A DNA stretch of 8,436 nucleotides from the NCBI GenBank assembly GCA_017647245.1, contig JAGCKY010000030.1:1-8436 (forward strand), given 5' to 3'. Made by a program: the position numbers and the translations under genes. The notes under the pieces were generated by a model that saw only the letters and a list, made by a program, of their open reading frames with translations, did not search any database and was not told the origin of the DNA. Shown here piece after piece: positions 1-5,930 of this stretch (positions are counted from its first letter, which is position 1; each line of letters starts with the position of its first letter). The stretch is from Elusimicrobiaceae bacterium (lineage in GTDB: Bacteria > Elusimicrobiota > Elusimicrobia > Elusimicrobiales > Elusimicrobiaceae).

Positions 1-10
1 ACAAGTCAAG
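1..10 (-). promoter_or_regulatory. Edge-truncated pilin-type promoter (-35 part only)
   Basis: Read on the minus strand this is CTTGACTTGT, identical to the first ten bases of the promoters of both pilin genes further right. The matching T run and -10 box would lie beyond the left edge. It sits directly after the terminator of the NHL gene, where the promoter of the next minus-strand gene would be expected. I infer that a further gene of the same regulatory class, perhaps another pilin, starts just outside the window. Confidence 0.5.
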
Positions 11-22
11 CCCTATTTTTTC

Positions 23-51
23 AAAAAGAAAACCCCGCCGGAAAAGCGGGG
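23..51 (-). terminator. Rho-independent terminator of the NHL gene
   Basis: On the minus strand CCCCGC, a 7-base loop and GCGGGG form a perfect 6-bp GC stem, followed by TTTTCTTTTT. It begins 20 bases after the stop codon of the NHL-repeat gene. Confidence 0.85.
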
Positions 52-70
52 TGTTCTGTCCATAAATTAT

Positions 71-1309
71 TTATTTTTCCATCTGCATAGCTTCCATTTG
101 CGGCTTGAAAAGCACCTCATAAAAAGTGCGGCTGTCTGTTTCTTCTGCCGGCTGTCCGTAAGACGAATAGCTGGTGGGCGGATAGACCTTGGAAATATCT
201 TGCACGCGACGGATTACATTGTTCCCCACGTCTACAAAATACAACATATCCCAATCCGAAATATACATCGCGCCCGGATAAGCCAAATAGACATCCCAAG
301 AATCCATATCATCACCATTATATCCGCGCACGCCGTTGCCTACCACGGTTTCCACATAGCTTTTGCGCCGCGGTACATCAATGGTAATGCGGCGAATGCG
401 TTGATTGTCGGTATCCGATACATAAATGCGGCCCAAACGGTCTATGGCTAACCCGGTAGGATCATTAAACCAAGCGTCGCGGCTACGGCCGTCGTTATCG
501 CCTTTATAACCTTCCGTACCATCGCCAGCGATGGTGAAAATACGCTTGCTCTTGTGGTCCACAAAACGGATTTTGTGATTGCGCGTATCGGCAATAAATA
601 AATTACCGTGTTTATCAAATAAAATCGCGGTGGGTTTATTAAGTTGTGCATCGGCCGCTAACCCGTCATCGCCGTCGTCGCCCGGAATACCTGTACCAAC
701 TACGGTTTCCAATAGACCCGTACTGCGGTTAATGCGGCGGATGCGGTTATTGCCCGTATCGGCGATATAAATTTCTCCCGTCGGAGAAATGGCTAGCCCC
801 ATCGGGCTGTTTAAGGGACTTGCGGTTGCTTTAGTTCCTTCGCCGTTATAGCCGCGCCGTCCGTCTCCCGCCACGGTATAAATATATCCTTTCGGCGTCA
901 CCATGCGGATACGGTTATTACCTGTATCTGCAATAAACAAATTACCAAATTTATCAAAAACCAACGCGGTCGGCCCTTTCAGAGAAGCCATATCGGCGTG
1001 GCCGCCGTCATTAAAAAATCCGCTACGGTCTATACCTGCTAATGTATCTACAAACCCGCTACGCACGTCCACGCGGCGCACGCGGTGATTGAGCGTATCG
1101 GCGATATAAATATTGTGCCAGCGGTCCTCGGCAATACCCATAGGACTGGCAAAATGGGCTTTAAGCGCATCACTACCGTCCCCGGAATAAGCACGCTTGC
1201 CCGGCACGCCCGCAATATCCTCAATTTCGCCTTTTCCTGTCAACGGTACTTCCGCCTGGGCAACCCCTGCTATCAAACAAATCATCGTCAGTAAAATTAG
1301 TTTTTTCAT
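71..1309 (-). CDS. Secreted NHL-repeat six-bladed beta-propeller protein
   Basis: A 412-residue exported protein. Residues 1-19 form a signal peptide (MKK, a hydrophobic stretch, then AQA before Glu20), so the product should leave the cytoplasm. The rest is six NHL repeats with a spacing of about 57 residues. The core (Y/F)(I/V)(A/S/V)D-x-x-N-x-x-(I/V)R occurs near residues 68, 125, 181, 238, 296 and 357, which fits a closed six-bladed propeller. Each blade is preceded by a Gly/Asp-rich loop of the type AGDGxxGYxGD, then a Pro-(T/M/G)-(A/G) turn. A Pro/Tyr/Ser-rich tail of about 40 residues follows the last blade. NHL propellers are binding platforms; no catalytic residues are evident and the ligand is unknown. 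The start is set by AGGAGG at 1314-1319 on the minus strand, 4 bases before the ATG. It is a single-gene unit, divergent from ackA across 123 bases. Confidence 0.85.
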   Translation of the reverse strand: MKKLILLTMICLIAGVAQAEVPLTGKGEIEDIAGVPGKRAYSGDGSDALKAHFASPMGIAEDRWHNIYIADTLNHRVRRVDVRSGFVDTLAGIDRSGFFNDGGHADMASLKGPTALVFDKFGNLFIADTGNNRIRMVTPKGYIYTVAGDGRRGYNGEGTKATASPLNSPMGLAISPTGEIYIADTGNNRIRRINRSTGLLETVVGTGIPGDDGDDGLAADAQLNKPTAILFDKHGNLFIADTRNHKIRFVDHKSKRIFTIAGDGTEGYKGDNDGRSRDAWFNDPTGLAIDRLGRIYVSDTDNQRIRRITIDVPRRKSYVETVVGNGVRGYNGDDMDSWDVYLAYPGAMYISDWDMLYFVDVGNNVIRRVQDISKVYPPTSYSSYGQPAEETDSRTFYEVLFKPQMEAMQMEK

Positions 1310-1381
1310 ACGCCCTCCTGCTTATATTTTACTAAATTCCCCCCTGTCCCGCTCTTTTTACACGCGCGCGGCACGTAATTT

Positions 1382-1389
1382 GTTACAAT
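1382..1389 (+). promoter_or_regulatory. Probable ackA promoter, extended -10
   Basis: TGTTACAAT reads as an extended -10 (TGn followed by TACAAT, 5 of 6 matches to TATAAT). No good -35 is visible at 16-18 bases; a TTTACA at 1357-1362 is 21 bases upstream, too far for an ordinary promoter. Transcription would start near 1396, giving a leader of about 37 bases that contains the AGAGGA ribosome binding site at 1423-1428. The 123-base gap must also hold the promoter of the divergent NHL gene, for which I see no convincing boxes. Confidence 0.5.
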
Positions 1390-1432
1390 ATATAAGGAGT
1401 GATTTACTTTTATTTTTTAGACAGAGGATGAC

Positions 1433-2788
1433 ATGATTATACTTTTCTTAAATTGCGGCAGTTCTTCCGTTAAATACAGCGTGTACGATTGGGATAAAAA
1501 ACGCAGTTTGGCCGCCGGCGGTGTGGAACGCATCGGCATTGAAGGTTCTTTTATTACACACGAGCGCCCGGGCTTTCCCGCTTATGAACTTAAACAAGAT
1601 TGCAAAAATCACAAAGATGCTATCAATTTAGTCATCAGCACCTTAACCAGTAAAGAGCAGGGCGTAATTGAAAACGTCAATATGATTTCCGCAGTAGGCC
1701 ACCGCATCGTGCACGGCGGTAAATTTACTAAATCTGTGGAAGCTACCAAAGAAGTGGTACAAGAGCTCAAAGATATTTCCGATTTAGCCCCCCTGCACAA
1801 TCCCGCACATATTATGGGTATTGAAGCCGCGCAATCCATTTTGCCCAATGTGTTACACGTGTGCGTCATGGATACCGCGTTTCACCAGACTATGCCCGAT
1901 TTTGCCTATATGTACGCATTGCCGCGCGAATGGTATACCAAATACTCCATGCGCCGCTTCGGGGCACACGGCACGTCGGCTTTGTATTGTTCCCGCCGCG
2001 CAGCTGTGCTGCTTGGCAGAGATGTAGACGATGTAAATTCTATCGTCTGCCATATCGGCAACGGTGCAAGCTGCACCGCCGTTAAACACGGACAATGCTT
2101 TGATACCAGCATGGGGCTGACTCCGCTGGAAGGTTTAATTATGGGTACACGCAGTGGCGATATTGACCCGTCTATTTGCTTTCACATGATGGATAAACTC
2201 AATATGCCCCCGGCCGAAATGTACCGCATTTTAAACCGTGAAAGCGGCGTAAAAGCCATTACGGGCGGACGGTTTGCGGACCGCCGCGACATTGTGGAAA
2301 ATGCCAAAAAAGGCGACGAGCTTTGCAAACTTGCCATGAACATGGAAGCGTACCGCATTAAAAAATACATCGGCTCTTATATGGCGGCTTTAGGCCATGT
2401 GGACGCGATTGTATTTACCGCGGGTGCCGGCGAAAGAAGCCCCATTTTGCGCGGCAAAGCTTTAGAAGGGCTGGAAAATTACGGCATTGTAATAGACAGC
2501 CAAAAGAATATGGACGCTGTGACGAAAAATGCCGAAAGTTGTATTTCCGCGCCGGAGTCCAAAGTAAAAGTATTTGTCGTGCCTACCGATGAGGAAATCG
2601 TAGGTGTGCAAGACATCGTAGCCATTAAAGCCGGCACGTATGATGTCTATTCCAAATTTCATTATATCTTCCAGGACAAAGAATACCGCAACACGCTGCG
2701 CGACGAAGCCTTTAAAGAGGAAATTAAAAAGAAACCGTTCCTGTTAAATGCTGCCGTGAATTTGCCTGAAGGAATTGTGAAGAATTGA
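1433..2788 (+). CDS. ackA: Acetate kinase with C-terminal extension
   Basis: Catalyses acetyl phosphate + ADP <=> acetate + ATP in the cytoplasm, the ATP-yielding last step of acetate fermentation. The fold of the acetate and sugar kinase superfamily is clear: N-C-G-S-S-S-V-K at 7-14, VGHRIVHGG at 88-96, DTAFHQTMP at 147-155, HGTSALY at 179-185, HIGNGASC at 207-214, and GLTPLEGLIMGTRSGDIDP around 228-246. The usual key residues fall where expected: Asn7, Arg91, Asp147, His179, Arg240 and Glu387 or Glu388 in PTDEEI. TAGAGERSP at 329-337 is the late nucleotide-site motif. At 451 residues it is about 50 longer than usual: after the normal end near residue 400 there is a charged, Lys-rich tail I do not recognise. 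The start is supported by AGAGGA at 1423-1428. No phosphotransacetylase gene is adjacent. A terminator follows directly. Confidence 0.95.
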   Translation: MIILFLNCGSSSVKYSVYDWDKKRSLAAGGVERIGIEGSFITHERPGFPAYELKQDCKNHKDAINLVISTLTSKEQGVIENVNMISAVGHRIVHGGKFTKSVEATKEVVQELKDISDLAPLHNPAHIMGIEAAQSILPNVLHVCVMDTAFHQTMPDFAYMYALPREWYTKYSMRRFGAHGTSALYCSRRAAVLLGRDVDDVNSIVCHIGNGASCTAVKHGQCFDTSMGLTPLEGLIMGTRSGDIDPSICFHMMDKLNMPPAEMYRILNRESGVKAITGGRFADRRDIVENAKKGDELCKLAMNMEAYRIKKYIGSYMAALGHVDAIVFTAGAGERSPILRGKALEGLENYGIVIDSQKNMDAVTKNAESCISAPESKVKVFVVPTDEEIVGVQDIVAIKAGTYDVYSKFHYIFQDKEYRNTLRDEAFKEEIKKKPFLLNAAVNLPEGIVKN

Positions 2789-2793
2789 TTTTC

Positions 2794-2825
2794 CCCCGTG
2801 TGCCTGATTGGCCGCGGGGTTTTTT
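2794..2825 (+). terminator. Rho-independent terminator after ackA
   Basis: CCCCGTG pairs with CGCGGGG (one G-U pair), topped by GCC/GGC with a single bulged base, and is followed by a run of six T at 2820-2825. It starts 5 bases after the ackA stop and ends about 20 bases before the DUF47 start codon. It could therefore also act as an attenuator for the phosphate operon if readthrough is allowed. Confidence 0.85.
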
Positions 2826-2846
2826 GTAGAACATAGGAGAATAAAA

Positions 2847-3464
2847 ATGTTAATTCCGAAAGAAGTAAAGTTTTTTGATCTGTTTGACAAACAAGCCGAA
2901 AATCTGGTGCTGTCGGCTGACTTCTATAAAAAGATTATTGATGAGGGCGCTTTTACCCCCGAAAATGTACGCGCCATGCACGAGAAAGAACACTACGGAG
3001 ACGAACTGACCCACACCGTCATCAATACGTTAAACGAAACGTTTATCACGCCTTTTGATCGCGAAGATATTATGGCGCTGGCCAATCACATGGACGATAT
3101 TTTGGACGCCATGTATATGATTACCAACCGCTTTGCTTTGTATAAAATCACCAATCCGTCGGAACCGTCCAAAAAATTGGCCGACATTTTGGCCCGCGCG
3201 ACCAAATCTTTACAAAAAGCGATCAACACCTTGCGCAACAAAAAATCTATGAAGGAAACCCTGATGCAATGCGTGGAAATTAACCGCTTGGAAAATGAAG
3301 CCGACGTGGTACGCGACGAGGCGATTTCCTCTTTGTTTGAAAAAGAAAAAGACCCCATCGCTATTATCAAACACAAGGAACTGTACGAAGAAGCAGAAAA
3401 CGCGGTAGATTTCTGCGAGCACACAGCCGCTGTGATTGAATCCATTTTAGTAAAGAACAACTAA
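2847..3464 (+). CDS. DUF47 / PhoU-like phosphate transport accessory protein
   Basis: A 205-residue, entirely helical cytoplasmic protein of the DUF47 (UPF0111, PhoU-related) family, usually encoded beside PiT permeases and thought to modulate them. Typical family features are visible: an N-terminal FFDLFDKQAENL (9-20), acidic and His-rich helices HEKEHYGDELTH (45-56), FDREDIMALANHMDDILD (70-87), EINRLENEADVVRDEA (144-159), and a C-terminal EEAENAVDFCEHTA (181-194). In PhoU relatives these acidic clusters bind metal ions. I place the start at ATG 2847, with AGGAG at 2835-2839. An in-frame TTG at 2808 would put the start inside the terminator hairpin and has no ribosome binding site. The stop codon is separated from the permease ATG by one base, so the pair is almost certainly co-translated. 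No separate promoter is obvious between the ackA terminator and this gene. Confidence 0.9.
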   Translation: MLIPKEVKFFDLFDKQAENLVLSADFYKKIIDEGAFTPENVRAMHEKEHYGDELTHTVINTLNETFITPFDREDIMALANHMDDILDAMYMITNRFALYKITNPSEPSKKLADILARATKSLQKAINTLRNKKSMKETLMQCVEINRLENEADVVRDEAISSLFEKEKDPIAIIKHKELYEEAENAVDFCEHTAAVIESILVKNN

Positions 3465-3465
3465 T

Positions 3466-4515
3466 ATGACGTGGATTATTCTGCTGATTATTTTAGCGCT
3501 GTTTTTTGATTACCTCAACGGATTTCACGATGCGGCCAACTCCGTATCTACCGTGATTTCCACGCGCGTGCTTTCGCCGCGCATTGCGGTCATTTGGGCG
3601 GCGTTTTTTATCTTCATCGCGTTTTTGGTTTTTCACACGGGCGTCGCCATGACCGTCGGTAGCGGCATTGTGGACATCAATGTGGTAGATACCAATTTGG
3701 TGTTCGGCGCGCTTATCGGCGCGTGCGCGTGGAATTTGCTGACGTGGTGGTTTGGGTTGCCCAGCAGTTCTTCACATGCGCTCATCGGCGGATTAATCGG
3801 CGCGGGGTTAGTCAAAGGCGGCGTGAAAGCATTGGTGGCGGGCGGCATTTTAAAAACCGTTCTGTTTATCTTTATTTCCCCCCTCTTGGGCTTTTTGCTC
3901 GCGGGCTTTATCGGCACGGTGGTATTTAATGCATTTCGCCGCGTAAACCCATACAAAGTAGATAAAATTTTCCGCAAATTGGAACTTTTATCTGCCTCTG
4001 CGTATAGCTTGTCTTATGGCGGAAACGATGCGCAAAAGACCATGGGTATCATCAGTATGCTTTTGCTTGGCGGCGTGGCTACCGCGCAAGCGGCTCCGAT
4101 ACGCGACTTTTTCCTCTCCTATGAAGAACTGCAAAAAGTAGCGCAGGGTGAATTTATTATTCCTTTAAGCGTGGTGCTTTTGTGCCAAGGCGCGATTGCG
4201 CTGGGCACGCTGTCGGGCGGCTGGCGCATTGTGAAAACCATGGGGCAGAAGATTACCCGCTTGCGCCCGGTGGACGCGTTCTGCGCCGAATCCGGCTCGG
4301 CCATTTCTATTTTGACCGCGTCTTTCCTCGGCATTCCGGTCAGCACAACGCACACGATTACGGGCGCGATTGTGGGTATTGGCTCTTTGCGCCGCTTGTC
4401 CAGCGTACATTGGAGTGTGGCCAACCGCATTATTTGGGCTTGGTTTATTACCATTCCGGCCTCTGCCTTAATTGCGGCGCTGGCTTACTGGATTAAAGTT
4501 TTGATATTCGGATAA
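3466..4515 (+). CDS. pit: PiT-family inorganic phosphate permease
   Basis: A 349-residue inner-membrane secondary transporter of the PiT (PHO-4) family, which takes up metal-phosphate or phosphate with protons or sodium. The internal duplication typical of the family is present. Half one has NGFHDAANSVSTVIST (18-33) and GLPSSSSHALIGGLIG (97-112). Half two has SLSYGGNDAQKTMG (181-194) and GIPVSTTHTITGAIVGIG (289-306). About nine to ten hydrophobic helices can be drawn, with a basic cytoplasmic loop near 158-172 (FRRVNPYKVDKIFRK) between the halves. The length is in the compact range of bacterial members. It follows the DUF47 gene with one intervening base; the last codons of that gene overlap the region where a ribosome binding site would sit, and none is strong, so translational coupling is likely. 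The unit ends in a hairpin shared with the convergent pilin gene. Confidence 0.95.
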   Translation: MTWIILLIILALFFDYLNGFHDAANSVSTVISTRVLSPRIAVIWAAFFIFIAFLVFHTGVAMTVGSGIVDINVVDTNLVFGALIGACAWNLLTWWFGLPSSSSHALIGGLIGAGLVKGGVKALVAGGILKTVLFIFISPLLGFLLAGFIGTVVFNAFRRVNPYKVDKIFRKLELLSASAYSLSYGGNDAQKTMGIISMLLLGGVATAQAAPIRDFFLSYEELQKVAQGEFIIPLSVVLLCQGAIALGTLSGGWRIVKTMGQKITRLRPVDAFCAESGSAISILTASFLGIPVSTTHTITGAIVGIGSLRRLSSVHWSVANRIIWAWFITIPASALIAALAYWIKVLIFG

Positions 4516-4528
4516 GTTTTACAGACAG

Positions 4529-4560
4529 AAAAAATCCCCGGTTTACACCGGGGATTTTTT
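4529..4560. terminator. Bidirectional terminator between pit and pilin
   Basis: AAAAAATCCCCGG and CCGGGGATTTTTT form a perfect 13-bp stem around a 6-base loop (4542-4547), with T runs on both strands. It serves pit on the plus strand and the pilin gene ending at 4562 on the minus strand. The stem is nearly identical to the one after the other pilin gene (5189-5218). Confidence 0.9.
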
Positions 4561-4561
4561 A

Positions 4562-5086
4562 TTAAGGTAATTCGTAAACATTACAAGTAACACCGCAATT
4601 ATATCCTTCTGCCATAATAGTACCGCCCAATGATTTACAAATCTTATCGCCTCGGGTTAAATAACTTCCGTAAGATATACACGTTCTTTTACCGGCGGCC
4701 GGTATAGAGCCAAATTTATACGTAATCGTGGGGAAATATCTGCCATAAGAAGCAATTACATTTTTATTTGAATCTATATAATGTCCCGTGGCATACAAGC
4801 CGTTTGTTTCTAGGCGCATAGAGCCCAAAATCGGCCGGTTGGAACTATCCAACGGGGTACCTTCCGGGTAGTTAATAACCAGCTCATCAAAATTGGTACT
4901 ATAACTTCCCGTTTCCAAGCGGTGTAATTCTTGAGCATCATACAATGCTCGTACATAAGGCATCATTGTTGAATAACGGCTTTTATCCACCGCTACCTGA
5001 TATTGTGGTAATGCTATGGCCGCCAGTATACCAATAATTAAAACGACTACTAATAACTCTATTAGCGTGAATGCTTGATTTTTCAT
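4562..5086 (-). CDS. Type IV pilin-like (prepilin) protein, copy 1
   Basis: A 174-residue prepilin. A short charged leader MKNQA is followed by FTLIELLVVVLIIG, the class III signal recognised by prepilin peptidase. Cleavage is expected between Ala5 and Phe6, with Glu10 as the conserved Glu5 of the mature protein; Ala rather than Gly at -1 is tolerated but less usual. The hydrophobic helix runs to about residue 28 (LPQYQ). The rest is a variable globular head with four Cys (136, 150, 164, 168) and a C-terminal CK-x-x-GGT motif shared with copy 2. It may be a pilus subunit or a minor pilin/pseudopilin of a secretion system; nothing here decides between these. AAAGGAG lies 5 bases before the ATG. 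It has its own promoter and terminator. Its third-position choices and AT content are lower in GC than pit next door. Confidence 0.9.
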   Translation of the reverse strand: MKNQAFTLIELLVVVLIIGILAAIALPQYQVAVDKSRYSTMMPYVRALYDAQELHRLETGSYSTNFDELVINYPEGTPLDSSNRPILGSMRLETNGLYATGHYIDSNKNVIASYGRYFPTITYKFGSIPAAGKRTCISYGSYLTRGDKICKSLGGTIMAEGYNCGVTCNVYELP

Positions 5087-5122
5087 AAGCGCTCCTTTTG
5101 TTTTAATATCCCTACATGTAAA

Positions 5123-5151
5123 ATGGTACTAAAAAAAAAAAACAAGTCAAG
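5123..5151 (-). promoter_or_regulatory. Promoter of pilin copy 1 with twelve-T spacer
   Basis: On the minus strand: TTGACT (5150-5145), a 16-base spacer made of TG, twelve T and AG, then TACCAT (5128-5123). The -35 matches the vegetative consensus at 5 of 6 and the -10 at 4 of 6. The predicted start near 5116 gives a leader of about 30 bases with an AAAGGAG site. The layout is the same as in the promoter at 5792-5820. Confidence 0.75.
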
Positions 5152-5188
5152 CTTTTTTATTATTGATATTTGCCGACGGAAAAAGCAC

Positions 5189-5218
5189 AAAAAATCCCCG
5201 GTCTGCGCCGGGGATTTT
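5189..5218 (-). terminator. Rho-independent terminator of pilin copy 2
   Basis: AAAATCCCCGG and CCGGGGATTTT flank a 6-base loop (5202-5207), with a run of T on the minus strand after the stem. It lies 18 bases after the pilin copy 2 stop, separating it from the promoter of copy 1. The stem is the same as at 4529-4560 apart from its outer A/T pairs; the loop differs. Confidence 0.9.
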
Positions 5219-5236
5219 GTTTGATCAATAAATAAA

Positions 5237-5755
5237 CTATCTGATTTTATATCTCGTCCAGGAGGTAGGAGAGCTATTTCCAAATGTCCCCCCCATATTT
5301 TTACATACATCATTGGCGACTTGATCGCTTGCTTTAGCAAAACACCAAACCTCTCCTGCTTTTCGCTCCAAGTCGTTCTTATCAAAATCCGTAAGATAGT
5401 GTAAATATGCTATCGTACCATCTTTTGTTGCATATTGGACATTAGAAAAATTGTCTGACAGCCCTATATAGCCATAATTACAATTGTACTTGGAAACACC
5501 CGTTTTTTCCGTTTTCTCGCAAGAACTATCCAACGGGACACCAATATCCAGTTCATCTATGTCTGTTGCAAATTCTCCATTGGCTAGCTTATATGCTTGT
5601 TGGGCTTGATATAAACTTTCTACCAAGGGAATGCCCGTATGTAATCTGGCTTTCAAAACCGCCTTTTGATATTGAGGCAAAGCAATAGCGGCTAGGATAC
5701 CTATAATTAGAACAACTACTAACAGCTCTATTAGCGTGAATGCACGATTTTTCAT
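5237..5755 (-). CDS. Type IV pilin-like (prepilin) protein, copy 2
   Basis: A 172-residue prepilin, paralogous to the neighbour at 4562-5086. The leader MKNRA precedes FTLIELLVVVLIIG and the first 30 residues differ from copy 1 only at residue 4 (Arg for Gln). Beyond that, similarity drops to scattered positions: LYxAQ near 49-52, the DEL near 67-69, and a C-terminal C-x(12)-CK-x-x-GGT (138-156). Cys are at 79, 92, 138 and 151, so disulfide pairing in the head is plausible. The true start is ATG 5755, with AAAAGGAG just upstream. A GTG 36 bases further out lies in frame but has no ribosome binding site and would bury the leader. It may be a pilus or pseudopilus subunit, exported and processed at the inner membrane. 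It is transcribed alone. Confidence 0.9.
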   Translation of the reverse strand: MKNRAFTLIELLVVVLIIGILAAIALPQYQKAVLKARLHTGIPLVESLYQAQQAYKLANGEFATDIDELDIGVPLDSSCEKTEKTGVSKYNCNYGYIGLSDNFSNVQYATKDGTIAYLHYLTDFDKNDLERKAGEVWCFAKASDQVANDVCKNMGGTFGNSSPTSWTRYKIR

Positions 5756-5791
5756 AACCTCTCCTTTTGTTTTGATGTCACGTACCCCCAT

Positions 5792-5820
5792 ATCGTACCA
5801 AAAAAAAAAAACAAGTCAAG
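5792..5820 (-). promoter_or_regulatory. Promoter of pilin copy 2 with twelve-T spacer
   Basis: On the minus strand: TTGACT (5819-5814), a 16-base spacer of TG, twelve T and GG, then TACGAT (5797-5792). The box spacing and T-run length are exactly those of the copy 1 promoter, although most of the sequence around differs. The predicted start near 5785 leaves a leader of about 30 bases. Confidence 0.75.
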
Positions 5821-5863
5821 GGGTATTTTGCAACATATTTCCCTATCCAATAAACAACAAAAC

Positions 5864-5891
5864 ATTACTACCCAGTAATAAAATTATTACT
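5864..5891. promoter_or_regulatory. Three alternating ATTACT half-sites upstream of merR
   Basis: ATTACT (5864-5869), AGTAAT (5874-5879) and ATTACT (5886-5891) alternate in orientation. The last two form an 8-bp inverted repeat AGTAATAA / TTATTACT with a 2-base centre. They lie just upstream of the merR promoter boxes, inside the 175-base gap shared with the divergent pilin gene. This looks like a binding site for a dimeric regulator, but the region is AT-rich and chance is possible. Confidence 0.4.
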
Positions 5892-5893
5892 AT

Positions 5894-5924
5894 TTGCGAA
5901 TAAAATATTCGCTTTTGCTATAAT
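5894..5924 (+). promoter_or_regulatory. merR promoter with operator-like inverted repeat in spacer
   Basis: A perfect TATAAT at 5919-5924 is preceded by TGC (extended -10). TTGCGA at 5894-5899 is a weak -35 candidate at 19 bases, the stretched spacing typical of MerR-controlled promoters. The spacer contains a perfect inverted repeat, GCGAATA-AAA-TATTCGC (5896-5912). This suggests autoregulation by the product, or control by another MerR protein. The predicted transcription start is at about 5931, the A of the start codon. Confidence 0.6.
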
Positions 5925-5930
5925 AAATGT

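Noticed and set aside
98..1294. Several plus-strand ORFs opposite the NHL gene
   Set aside because: They are shadows of the periodic NHL repeats and lack ribosome binding sites and domains.
1394..1431. GTG-started 10-codon leader peptide before ackA, ending next to its ATG
   Set aside because: Its AAGGAG overlaps the GTG itself, so there is no room for initiation, and the predicted transcript starts at about the same place.
2808..2846. TTG start extending the DUF47 protein by 13 residues
   Set aside because: It lies inside the terminator hairpin and lacks a ribosome binding site; ATG 2847 has AGGAG at the right distance.
5237..5755. Recent gene conversion between the two pilin genes
   Set aside because: The shared 5' coding part differs mainly at third codon positions, which fits long-term selection on the leader and helix rather than recent copying.
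5756..5791. GTG start extending pilin copy 2 by 12 residues
   Set aside because: It would hide the prepilin leader and put the AAAAGGAG site inside the gene; ATG 5755 fits all evidence.
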